From contig JAOVFP010000010.1 of NCBI GenBank assembly GCA_025738555.1, positions 2,232,001 through 2,296,000 on the forward strand: 64,000 bases of DNA. The letters run 5' to 3'. The stretch's first letter is position 1, and the number at the start of each line of letters is the position of its first letter. Positions 10,195 through 21,100 of the stretch are shown here, one piece after another. A model generated the notes under the pieces. That model saw only the letters and a list, made by a program, of their open reading frames with translations, searched no databases and had not been told where the DNA came from. A program made the position numbers and the translations under genes. The DNA is from Cyathus striatus. Its lineage: Eukaryota > Basidiomycota > Agaricomycetes > Agaricales > Nidulariaceae.

Positions 10195-13081
10195 ATGTCC
10201 TACAACACCAACAACACACCCTCGACCAACCCCAATGCCATGGACTGCAGTGGAGATGGTGGCCCTGACCACTATCGCCACCTTCCCCTGCCATTGATGG
10301 ACCCTTGGCCTGAGAACCTGCATACAGGCTCTGGTGGGGGGGGGATGAGATGCCCCACCACAATTCCCCTCATTAAACAACCCAACCCCACCCTACAGAC
10401 CAACACCAACCTACTCCACACCACCAGTGATGTATGGTGGTGGATATTCACCACCATACCACAGTACCTACCACCCCCAACAACCATACAGATTATGGAA
10501 CCCAGCATGGCCCCCACAACCCAGCCACCAGCTGCCAACACAAGAGATCCCAACCCCACAGGAAAGAATGGAAGTTGACTCATCAACTTCCAGCATGCAA
10601 TGAGAAGAAACCACTCCCACCACCAAGAATCAATGGCAGCAGGAGAAGAAGAAAGATAAAGGAAAAAAGAGAGCCACCTTGCGAGAGATGAGGGAGCAGA
10701 CTAGCAAGGAGAGACGAGAAAGGAGGTGAGAATTAAACTGCCTCCTCCAGGACTTAGACAGAGAAGGGGCCACCCTGGATAATGACAATGATATGACAGA
10801 GGGAGTAAGGTTCATGGTAATGACCTTACCATGACATATAGACAAACTAAACAATGACATGGACCAACTCTGAGAAAGGAACCAGACCCTGGAAGACCAG
10901 AACATCAACTTAGACAATTGAAACAAGGACCTCAAGGCAGAGGTAAAACACCTCAGGACCAAGAGGCCAGCAAGCAGGGAAGGAGACTATGGGCAGGAGA
11001 CCCACCCACCACCCAGGAGATATGAGCTCCAAGACAGGCTCAACTACAATGAACCAATGGGGATGGACTACTGGGAAGGACACTACCAACCACCCCTGCA
11101 AAGAACCACCAGGAGACTGCCTGTGTGTGGAACACCACACATTAGAAATACAACACCAAGGAACAAATCATCATTGTCGACAGCTGGTTCATCCACTACA
11201 ACATCCAATGGTGACACAAATGCTGGACAGTTGAGGGAGAACAACAGGCCCCAAGGAACATGACTGAGGGTGCCAGGACCCATTCGACCACCCAGGATGA
11301 GGAAGAAGGACCCCTCCCTCATTGATTACATGGAAGCCAACCAAGAGAAGGATGATGACAATGACAATGAGCCTGACAGTGCCCTGGAAGAACTGGACAT
11401 TGAGGGACTGTCAGACAGGCAGCAAAAGCATCTGTGTGACCTACACACAGTTGCAAAAATGAAGTATGAAGATAGGAAGAAGAAAGAAGCCATGAAGGAC
11501 AAAGCTGCCATGGGGCATATACCCAATGCCCTGGGTGTCATAGAAAATAGGACTGGTCATTATGAGCAAGACAACTGGCTCATGGGAATGTTTGGACCAA
11601 TGATATATGTATCAAGGAGATCCAACCGTGTGTTCACAGGACAATCTGCAGAGGAGGCTTCTTGCTCTGAAACAAGGAGGAATACCTTCCCATACCAGCC
11701 ATGATCAGTACTGTACTGACTTGCACCTAGGGGTTTCCCCATGAACCCACTGCAGGTGGATACTCTCACAGACTTAATCAATGACGAGCAGTACACCCTG
11801 GACATGCAATTTGAGGTGCATGAACTCCTTGATGTGTTTTGCACCATATCAGGATGGGTTCTCCCAGAGCACTGTGATTGCGCAATGCAATACATTGTAA
11901 TGGACACCTGCTTCGCAGAGGGCATCCCCCCCTTGCTGATACAGTACAAGATGGGGATGCTGAACATCAAACAACCTGAATCTTCCTTCACCCATTGCTT
12001 GTCATCATTAGCTACTGGTGGCATGGGGCGGCTAATGCCCCTGCCCAAAGACCAACTGATGGTGGATCTCCACTGTCAATACATTGTCCACCATGGTCAC
12101 CCAGGTAGCACTAACCTGTTTATTGGTATTGCAGTTACATGGGTGTTTCAAGTGTGCCATCACAGCACCTTTGAATATCTCCTGGGCAGGGCATTAGGCC
12201 CCAGCAATTGAGAGGCCTGGGTGCTGTTTATAAGGGAGCTCACATTCCTTGTATCACAGTCCCATCAATACCAGGAGGAAATCGAAGCATGGAATGCTGC
12301 TCATCCCTTGGAACCCTTCTCTCCCCAGACAGGACCCAACTTCATATGTCGATGGTTTGAATGTCCAATCAATGCTGCCAACAACATAGGAATGACCGAC
12401 GTGGTCACCACATTGATTCATAATGGAGTTCCCATAGCATGGATCGACCATGCCTATCCATTCAGCCTGAACTACCTCGACTCTCACTTCCTCAACTCGC
12501 TGCTGAGATGGCCACTATTTATTGAGGCTAATGACAGGAGGCTCAATCGTTTGCAGAGGTACGGTGAGCTGAGGGAGATTCCTCAGTGGTTAGGCTTCTG
12601 GTCCCCCTCCCCTGAAGACTTTGACTGCATCCATATGTTGATGCAGATCAACAGGCTCAGCCATGGGGGCCAGACCAGAGAAGGATGATGGCTTGCTTAC
12701 ACCAAATCATCCTCCTTCCTGTACTGGTGGAATCAACCACACCCTGACCTCCCCCCTCTTGCAGGACCCAGCAGAGCCTCACACAGTAGCATCAAGACAG
12801 GGTCTAATGACCCCACCATGGACACTGAAGGGGCTCCAGAGGAACTACAGGTACTCCTACCAGCCATGGTCATATGCAATAGCAATGGGCCTAACAACCC
12901 CAATGCATTGCCGGTAGGAGTCACTGTGGCTACAGGGTCTAACAACCCTGCAGCTTCTGATCAAACTTCCATTGACACCCCAATTGCTATGGATGTGGAT
13001 GATGGGGTGCACTTGTTCTGCCCCATGACCCCCCAACCTCCACCTTGCCCCTCACCGCCACCTGGTCCTCCATCTGCCTAG
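10195..13081 (+). pseudogene. Extra ORF downstream of pol in Gypsy-1, unknown function
   Basis: A long coding frame of about 960 residues lies between the chromodomain and the 3' LTR. It starts MSYNTNNTPST at 10195, shifts frame at or near a nine-G run (about 10330), and then stays in one frame to the stop at 13081 apart from TGA codons near 10602, 10728, 11262, 11702, 11719, 12209 and 12686. The N-terminal third is Pro/Asn-rich. Next comes a charged heptad-like region predicted by eye to be coiled coil (about 10620-10960), then an acidic linker (YMEANQEKDDDNDNE), then a compact C-terminal part rich in W and aromatic residues. I do not recognise the family. It could be a structural (gag-like) protein or a captured gene. 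Confidence 0.6.
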
Positions 13082-13127
13082 CCCACCTCCCTTCTCTTAT
13101 GGTTTAAGACTGAGTATACTCAGTCTC

Positions 13128-13138
13128 AAGGGGGGGGG
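13128..13138 (+). promoter_or_regulatory. Polypurine tract of Gypsy-1
   Basis: AAGGGGGGGGG lies directly before the LTR start TGTAAGGGC, the position of a plus-strand primer. Just upstream is a perfect 18-bp palindrome, GACTGAGTATACTCAGTC, at 13108-13125. Confidence 0.7.
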
Positions 13139-13430
13139 TGTAAGGGCACTGCTTACATAGCTTACATACACTTGTTTACTTATGCATTGCTTGGCAACAC
13201 CATTAGGCATTGCTCTTATAAATACATTCTATTTGTACATGTAATGATAGCTTTTATTTGTACACTTGTGGACCCCAATACACTTGGTCTGGTTTATGTG
13301 GTGCATGAATATCCTAAGCTAACATAGAGGACCATGACCTCTACAGAATAAATCTTGATTCAAATGTTTTTGAGCTATAGTTATGTTAGGTCTCCTTTGT
13401 AATATCTAGCTCCTCTGTGATCACTTATGA
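13139..13430 (+). repeat. 3' LTR of Gypsy-1 (right end not defined)
   Basis: Begins TGTAAGGGCACTGC after the polypurine tract. It carries an AATAAA at 13347, consistent with an LTR polyadenylation signal. There is no second LTR in the window to compare with, so the end is a guess. Confidence 0.5.
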
Positions 13431-13439
13431 TCACCATAC

Positions 13440-13812
13440 ATCTAGTAATAGTAGGTGAATATACTTGTGAAACCCTCAATGATGATTATCTAGCCATTCA
13501 TACAATAGCAATATTCAATTAGTAAAGATTAATGATTGTTTATGATTGCCTAACCACCATACAATAGAAATATTCAATTAGAAAAATCAATGATTGTTTA
13601 TGATCACCTAACCATCCATACTAATATTCAATTAGCAAAAATATAACAATAAGAAACTTCCAGTAATGAGTACTTATGAGTACTCATAATAGTAGTACAC
13701 TAATAATGAGAAACATGAAGTAATGAGTACTTATGAATAATCCTGCTCATGCATATAATAAATACTGCATTCATATAAGCCAGAGGTTTAATGATAATCA
13801 CTGGCTGACACT
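13440..13812. repeat. Remnant of a third fold-back element (right end)
   Basis: Holds three or four units of satellite A (AATGATTGTTTATGATTGCC and ATTCAATTAG, as in FB-2). These are followed by two units of satellite C (TAATGAGTACTTATGAGTA, as in FB-1) and then a terminal block TTTAATGATAATCACTGGCTGACAC that resembles the FB-1 right end. The other half is missing. It shows that A and C can coexist in one arm, in the order A then C towards the terminus. Confidence 0.65.
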
Positions 13813-13969
13813 AATATAACCCATGGGTGTTTGGAGGCTGACCTGCACCCATACCTACACAAACCCATACCCTTTCCCATGGGTATGGGTTTGCCAAGGG
13901 TGCTGCAGGTTGCAGGTTACCTGTGGATTTTATATATAATTCACCTTTATTGTCTACTTTATGAGTGTA

Positions 13970-14836
13970 TAATGATTTAGAGAGTGTAGCAATGATCCAG
14001 AGTGTTTATATATGAGTTAGAGTGTGTATCATTGATTCAGAGAGTGCAAAAATGATCTACAGGCTGCACAAATGACTCAGAGAGTGTAGAAATGATTCAT
14101 TAACAATTAGAAAGTTACAAAGCTTGAGAATGGAGTGTGTTGAATAGTAGAAACACAGAGAAGTTAATAGCAGGGCAGATAACATTGAAATGAAAGAGAG
14201 TGTTTCAAAACAGAAAGATAGCATTAGAATAATGATAATAATGAAACAGGACAAAGTAGAATGAACTAAAGGTTTTAAGATCAAAGCAGGTTAAAGTGTA
14301 ATGAACCACATAGCTGAAGAACAAAGCAGAAGGAGACAGGGGGCTTTAGAGATACACAGAATGAAGCAGGGGGGTCACAATGAAGCAGGAGGCTGAGAAC
14401 AATGAAGGGAGATTTATAACAAGGCAGGAGAATTCACAAAAAGACAGGGGCTTCACAATGAGGAAGGGGGCTTTAAAACAGAGCAGAGAAATTCAAATTG
14501 AAGAATGGGGCTTCACAGTGAAGTAAGGAACTTCAGAATGAGGCAGGGGGCTTTACAATGAAGTAGGGAGTGATACAGGTGGCTCATAACAAATAAGGAC
14601 AATTATGAACAACACAAAGATCTCATAAAGAAGCAGAACAATCCAGAATGAAGCATAGAACCCTTCAGAGAGAACCAGAACAAAGAAGAATGAAGCAAAG
14701 TTTTTTTAATTGAAACAGAACAAACCAGAATGAGACAGAGGGCTTCAGAACAAAGCAGGGAGTTCAGAGTGAAGCAAGAGATTGTCAGAGATATACAGAA
14801 CAAAGCAGGACAAAGTGGAACAATTTAGAGAGCTGC
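13970..14836. repeat. Degenerate purine-rich repeat, part 1
   Basis: Loose repetition of motifs such as AGAGTGTA-AATGATT and, from about 14330, AATGAAGCAGGGGGCTT and CAGAACAAAGCAG. No gene. The same motif family resumes after the insertion at 14843-16113. Confidence 0.5.
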
Positions 14837-14842
14837 AGAGAC

Positions 14843-16113
14843 TACAGTGTCCAGGAACTGCATGCATTTTCTTTTTGATTCATACTTAATTATATCTCAC
14901 TTACCATCATTCAGCAGGTCCCAAGTTTGATCCCCATCAGTCACTCCAGTTTCATCTTACTTTCTGCCCATCTGCAATCTCAAATCTCATAACAATTCCT
15001 GTACATTCCATGATTCTAATATAGTAGTGAATTTCTGGCATGTTGTAGAGCAAGCTTTGCATCTGCATGGAGGCTGCACACATTGACAGAACTTGTCAAT
15101 AAGTATCACATCTTATCACATCCAATAAGTTCTGTCAGTGTGTGTAGTCATGTGATTTTCTATCTAAATGAACTTTGATTCTGGAGCTCCAATGCATGTC
15201 ACATACATGTCATCAGCCATCCTTCACCTCTGCCTAGTTCTCCCCAATGCCCAATGGATTATCATGCTAATGAGTGACACAAGCTCTTGGATATTGATAT
15301 GTGAAGCCAGGGACTGTGAAACTTGCTCACAAACCAGAGGTTTTGAAAATTCAACATCAGCAAAACAATATCCCATCTTTATTTACCTAATGTTGTCACA
15401 ATTCTTCATTTCTATTGATATCACCTTTGTATTTATTCACATTTTACATAAAAACCCTTTATACTTCTTGAAACATTCATTTATTTCTTATGACACTCTT
15501 GGCTTCAAAAGGTTTTCATTTACTCTTTTAGATATAATTGTCTATCCTATATAAACAGTGTATTTAGGTCTCAATGAATCCAGTGAACTTCACCCCATTG
15601 TTTTACCACATTATCAGTCTCTCTTTTCATTCTTCTTTGTCATTTCTACCACTCTCTGTTGCTCTCTGCTCTCAAAACATGTTCCACTCTTCACATATTT
15701 TATGGCTTTCTCTTTCTGTTTGCCACAACAGTTTGTCACAGTATCTGGGTACCAATTAATGTGTTTGAGAAAGTAATGATTGGACCAAGTACTAAGTATT
15801 TCTAACTCCTTCCTTTTCCCCTCATTCTATAACACACTTAATTAGCTGAGCTGAAATCACATACATTTATGATAAACAGTAACTACATTATTGTTGTAAT
15901 GTAGAGCTTTTTTCAGTTATCAATTCACAGCTACTGTGTTGAGTCCGGCTGTTCCCTCTGAATTCCAGTGAACATGAACACAGTAGGTCTCCATTGTATC
16001 TACATATGAAGTATCAGTACCTCATAATCAGTTTGCTTACTGTGAGTGCCAAGCACCAAGCATTGACAAGGCATGAAGTAAAATGAAAGTGCATGCAGTT
16101 CCTGGACACCCTA
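14843..16113. mobile_element. Non-autonomous DNA transposon in the purine-rich repeat
   Basis: The ends are inverted copies of GTGTCCAGGAACTGCATGCA (left from about 14848, right ending about 16109). They are bordered by AGAGAC at 14837-14842 and 16114-16119, a probable 6-bp (possibly degraded 8-bp) target duplication. There is no transposase. Short open stretches at 15168-15776 have no recognisable domain. Confidence 0.6.
15074..15147. repeat. Imperfect hairpin
   Basis: Arms CTGCACACATTGACAGAACT (15074) and AAGTTCTGTCAGTGTGTGTA (15127) pair at 18 of 21 positions around a 32-base loop. It could be a tiny terminal-inverted-repeat element inside the larger transposon; no target duplication was established. 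Confidence 0.5.
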
Positions 16114-16440
16114 AGAGACATAGAATGAAGAATAGAGATTCAGAGTGACACAGTGTCAGAGCAATCCAGAAGGCATTGCTTTTACAAAAATTTTACAGTC
16201 CTGAGATCACCAGAACATAGTCAGTATCACTATAATGAAGCTGCCATTGTTTATGTGGTCCAAAGATCATAAAAATGAAGTCAGTATTATTATAACCAAG
16301 CTGGAATCATTCATGCAACCTGAAGAGCATAAAAATGAAGTCAGTATCATTATAACAAAGCCATTATGATGAAGCTGCCATCATTTTTGTGATCCTGAGA
16401 TTATCAGAATGAAGTTGGTATTGCTCTGATGATACTCACT
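16114..16440. repeat. Degenerate repeat, part 2, with about 60-bp periodicity
   Basis: Resumes the purine-rich motif (AGAATGAAGAATAGAG). It then shows four loose copies of a unit containing ATGAAGTCAGTAT-ATTATAA and AAGCTGCCAT, between about 16200 and 16440. Confidence 0.5.
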
Positions 16441-18192
16441 TCATTGGAAATTGCTGGGATCATTTGTTAAATTTTTGTTAAAATACTTTTTATTGGTACA
16501 TTCAAGGTACATTGTATTGAATAAAACTGACAACAAGTAGTGCTTACTGACTAATCAATGTGTTGCTGAACCCTGCAGGGCCAACAAAATACATAACTGA
16601 AATATCATCACAATAGCTCAAACAAACCATATTGAAAGCATTTATGTCACCACTGATTTATTGAACTACAGTTAAATACTTAACTTAATTGTTTTTGGAC
16701 TTTGAATTATTCATGGGTTTGCATGGGTTGCAGGTTCAAAGAAGGTAAGCTGTACCTGCTGGCACCCTTACCTGTGACCCATATGGGTATACCCAACCTG
16801 TGCACATCCCCAGTGGCCCTTCTATTGCTCCTGTGTCTTAATGCAATCATGCACGAAATCACATGCCTTCCAGTGTATTTGAAATGTGCACTAACACTGA
16901 TCATGGCACTTTGGAAAGTGTTCCAAGTGGTGCCTGCACTGTTAACCCTGAGATCCATTGTAACCAAGCTCTTGTCAAAGCTAGCACATGTATTAGTACA
17001 TGTCCTGATGCATGTCTAATAATAACCCAGCATGGCACTTGATGCACCCCTGAAACAGAGTGCATCTGCATGGTTTATCATATGGAGGGATCATCATACC
17101 TCCTGTGTACTCAGTAAATATCCTTAGAAGTATGATACAAGCTTAGCTAACCTATACCAGCATGTTTGAGACTGTTACTATATTATTCAGTATATAAGTA
17201 GCTAGACTTGCCTTAGAATACCTTAAGCACTGCACAAGCTATCTTCCATTCTCACAGTAGAGTACATTCTGAAATTGATATTGAGACTCTGAGTATAAAT
17301 CTGAAGTCTGAAGTCTGTTCTGAAAGTACCTGAAAGCAATTGCACTAGCTAGTGTTTAAATTCATCATCTTTATTCTAGCTTACAATTATTACACCCTTC
17401 ATACTAACTTGAACTCTATGTTCTACATTGGTGGTGATTTAACTACATAAATAAACATTTTTTAAAAGTTAGTCTTATCAATATTATTTACCTTTTCAGT
17501 TGCTTCATCCAACAAGCTTTCCTTCAGAGATTTCTCTGTTGGCTTGCATAAGGTGCCTTCAGCATATTTCAAGATATTTCAGTCACACAAAACACTTGTA
17601 ATACAGTGTTTCCATACTAATCAATTGTCTTCTCAAAGAAACTTAATGCAGTAAATAATTGATGGTGTGGAGTCAGATGATGTGGAGTTTGACATTTTGA
17701 CTTAGTGGTACTCAGGAAGTACAGGGGTTCAGAGTATGTATTTTAGTCTTTAAGTTACTGTAGGGTGGGGCCCATAACCTTTTGTAATAGTATCTAATAA
17801 AGTAGTAATTACCAAGGCATCCAGGTAACAGTGACTTAGATTCACACAATATTAGGAGTAAGGAAAGTGGGGATGGATTCACTCTTCTTGTACATACAGG
17901 AATTTCATTGTGATTTTTTACTAGTAAATGTATCCACACTATTCCACATAATTCTACATAATGTATTCTACAATGTTCACATTCTTGGACATACCAGTGA
18001 ACTTGTTGATGTACAAACATTTGTACCACTCCTGGCTTACACATGCACAACAGTTGATACATGTAATATCATACAAAGAACTATATAATGAATGAGTATG
18101 AGATAAGCCAGATAAGAAAACTAAAGATGATCATTGACATAATTTTAATGGTGTACATGTTGAATTCCTCCATGATGGCTGTTACTAAACTA
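16441..18192. other. No gene recognised
   Basis: AT-rich, CpG-poor sequence with only short unconvincing ORFs. The part 17000-17460 has the texture of an old LTR (TATA-like AGTATATAAGTAG at about 17200) but no defined ends. Confidence 0.4.
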
Positions 18193-21100
18193 TTAGTTTC
18201 CTGTGTCAGTGGTAACACAATTTATCCAGTCAGATCCATGGCAGAACTGTGAGAGGCTTAATCTGCATACAGTAGTTTTACCCATAATGACAATTGTGTC
18301 AAAATCACATAGTATTGATCTCAAGTAGTCAGGCACCCAGAATAGTAAATTTCCATCCTTATCTCTAACCCAGCCATCATCATGACTGGTCATATATATA
18401 GATGATCCACCTAGTGATAGCAACTTTTTCAAATGAACTATTTTGCCAAACAGTTAGTAAATTTAATTTCAATTAATTTGGAGAAGAAATATCATACCAG
18501 ATATCAACTGCAAGTTTCTAAAAATCATTGAGCATGTTGAATTTTAACTATAATAAATACTACTAACCTGATGTGATGGTTATTCAAGTCCAATGCTCCT
18601 GGTATTCCATCTAGAGAAGTTGATCCAGATGCAACAGGTTTGCCATCTGAGCCAGATACCACTTGCTTCACATCTGAAGAAAATAACACAGATGCAACAT
18701 AATCTGTGTAACTTTCAAATGGACCAGTAGCTATTTTGCTGCTCTCCATGTCCCATATTCTCACAGTTGAGTCATCTGAGCCAGATACCACTTGCTTTCC
18801 ATCTGGAGAAAATGCTACAGATGTGACAGAACCTCTGTGACCTCTAAATGGGCCTGCAGCAATTATGCCACTCTCCACATTCCACACTCTCACAGTTTGG
18901 TCTAGTGAGCCAGATACCACTTGTGTTCCATCTGGAGAAAATGCTACAGAAAAGACATAAGATGTGTGTTCAAATGGACCAGCAGCAATTGTGCCACTCT
19001 TCACATTCCATATTCTCACAGTTTCGTCATATGAGCCAGATACCACTTGCTTTCCATCTGGAGAAAATGATACAGATGTGACAGAACCTGTGTGACCTTT
19101 AAATGAACCAGCAGCAATTGTGCCACTTTCCACATTCCACATTCTCATAGTTCTGTCATTTGAGCCAGATATCACTTCCTTTCCATCTGAAGAAAATGCT
19201 ACAGATGTGACAGATTGTGTGTGACCTTCAAATGGACCAGCAGCAATTGTGTCACTCTCCACATCCCATATTCTCACAGTATTGTCAGCTGAGCCAGATA
19301 CCACTTGCTTTCCATTTGGAGAAAATGCTACAGATGTGACAAAATATGTGTGACCTTCAAATGGACCAGCAGCAACTGTACCACTCTCCACATCCCATAT
19401 TCTCACAGTTCTGTCATATGAGCCAGATACCACTTGCTTTCCATCTGGAGAAAATGATACAGATGTGACAGAACCTGTGTGACCTTTAAATGAACCAACA
19501 GCAATTGTGCCACTCTCCACATTCCATACTCTCACAGTTCTGTCATTTGAGCCAGATACCACTTGCTTTCCATCTGGAGAAAATGCTACAGATGTCACAG
19601 AACCTCTGTGACCTTCAAATGGATCAGCAGCAATTGTGCCACTCTTCACATTCCATATTCTTATAGTATTGTCAGCTGAGCCAGATGCCACTTGCTTTCC
19701 ATTTGGAGAAAATGCTACAGATGTAACAGATTGTGTGTGACCTTCAAATGGACCAGCAGCAATTGTGCCACTCTTCACATTCCATATTCTCACAGTTTTG
19801 TCATATGAACCAGATACCACTTGCTTTCCATTTGGAGAAAATGCTACAGATGTAACAAAATATATGTGACCTTCAAATGAACCAGCAGCAATTGTACAAC
19901 TCTCCACATTCCATATTCTCACAGTTTTGTCATATGAGCCAGATACCACTTGCTTTCCATCTGGAGAAAATGCTACAGATGTGACAGAACCTGTGTGACC
20001 TTTAAATAAACCAACAGCAACTGTGCCACTCTTCACATTCCATATTCTTACAGTATTGTCATCTGAGCCAGATACCACTTGCTTTCCATCTGGAGAAAAT
20101 GCTACAGATGTAACAAAATATGTGTGGCCTTTAAATAGACCAGCAGCAATTGTACCACTCTCCACATCCCATATTCTCACAGTTTCGTCATATGAGCCAG
20201 ATACCACTTGCTTTCCATCTGGAGAAAATGCTACAGATGTGACAGAACTTATGTGACCTTTAAATGAACCAGCAGTAATTGTGCCACTCTCCACATTCCA
20301 TATTCTTACAGTGTCATCAGCTGAGCCAGATACCACTTGCTTTCCATTTGGAGAAAATGCTACAGATGTGACATAAGCCATGTGACCCTCAAATGGACCA
20401 GCAGCAATTGTACCACTCTCCACATCCCATATTCTCACAGTTCTGTCATCTGAGCCAGATACCACTTGCTTTCCATCTGGAGAAAATGCTACAGATCTGA
20501 CAGAACCTCTGTGACCTTCAAATGGACCAGTAGCAATTGTGCTGCTCTCCATTTCCCATATTCTCACAGTTGTGTCATATGAGCCAGATACCACTTGATT
20601 TCCATCTGGAGAAAATACTACAGATGTGACATAATCTGTGTGACCTTCAAATAGACCAGTAGCAACTGTACCACTCTGCATATCCCATATTCTCACAGTT
20701 TTGTCAGCTGAGCCAGACACCACTTGCTTTCCATTTGGAGAAAATGCTACAGATGTAACAAAATATGTGTGACCTTCAAATGGACCAGCAGCAATTGTGC
20801 CACTCTTCACATTCCATATTCTCACAGTTTTGTCATATGAGCCAGATACCACTTGCTTTCCATCTGGAGAAAATGATACAGATGTGACAGAACCTGTGTG
20901 ACCTTTAAATGAACCAGCAGCAATTGTGCCACTTTCTACACTCCATATTCTCACAGTTGTGTCATTTGAGCCAGATACCACTTGCTTTCCATCTGGAGAA
21001 AATGCTACAGATGTGACAGAATATGTGTGACCTTCAAATGGACCAGCAGCAATTGTGCCACTCTCCACATCCCACACTCTTACAGTTTTGTCATATGAAC

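Larger units (their letters stand above)
1..13430 (+). mobile_element. Old Ty3/Gypsy chromovirus-type retrotransposon (Gypsy-1), 5' part outside window
   Basis: Order seen: reverse transcriptase from its active-site region, RNase H, start of integrase, [7.4-kb insertion], rest of integrase, chromodomain, an extra downstream ORF, a polypurine tract and the start of a 3' LTR. The 5' LTR, gag and protease lie to the left of the window. The element is CpG-poor. The interrupting stops are TGA at places where family members have arginine, which points to CGA to TGA transitions rather than random damage. It is dead. The right end of the LTR was not located; about 13430 is where unrelated satellite begins. 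Confidence 0.85.

Noticed and set aside
17000..17460. Possible solo LTR
   Set aside because: TATA-like and CT-rich texture, but no matching ends or target duplication could be found.
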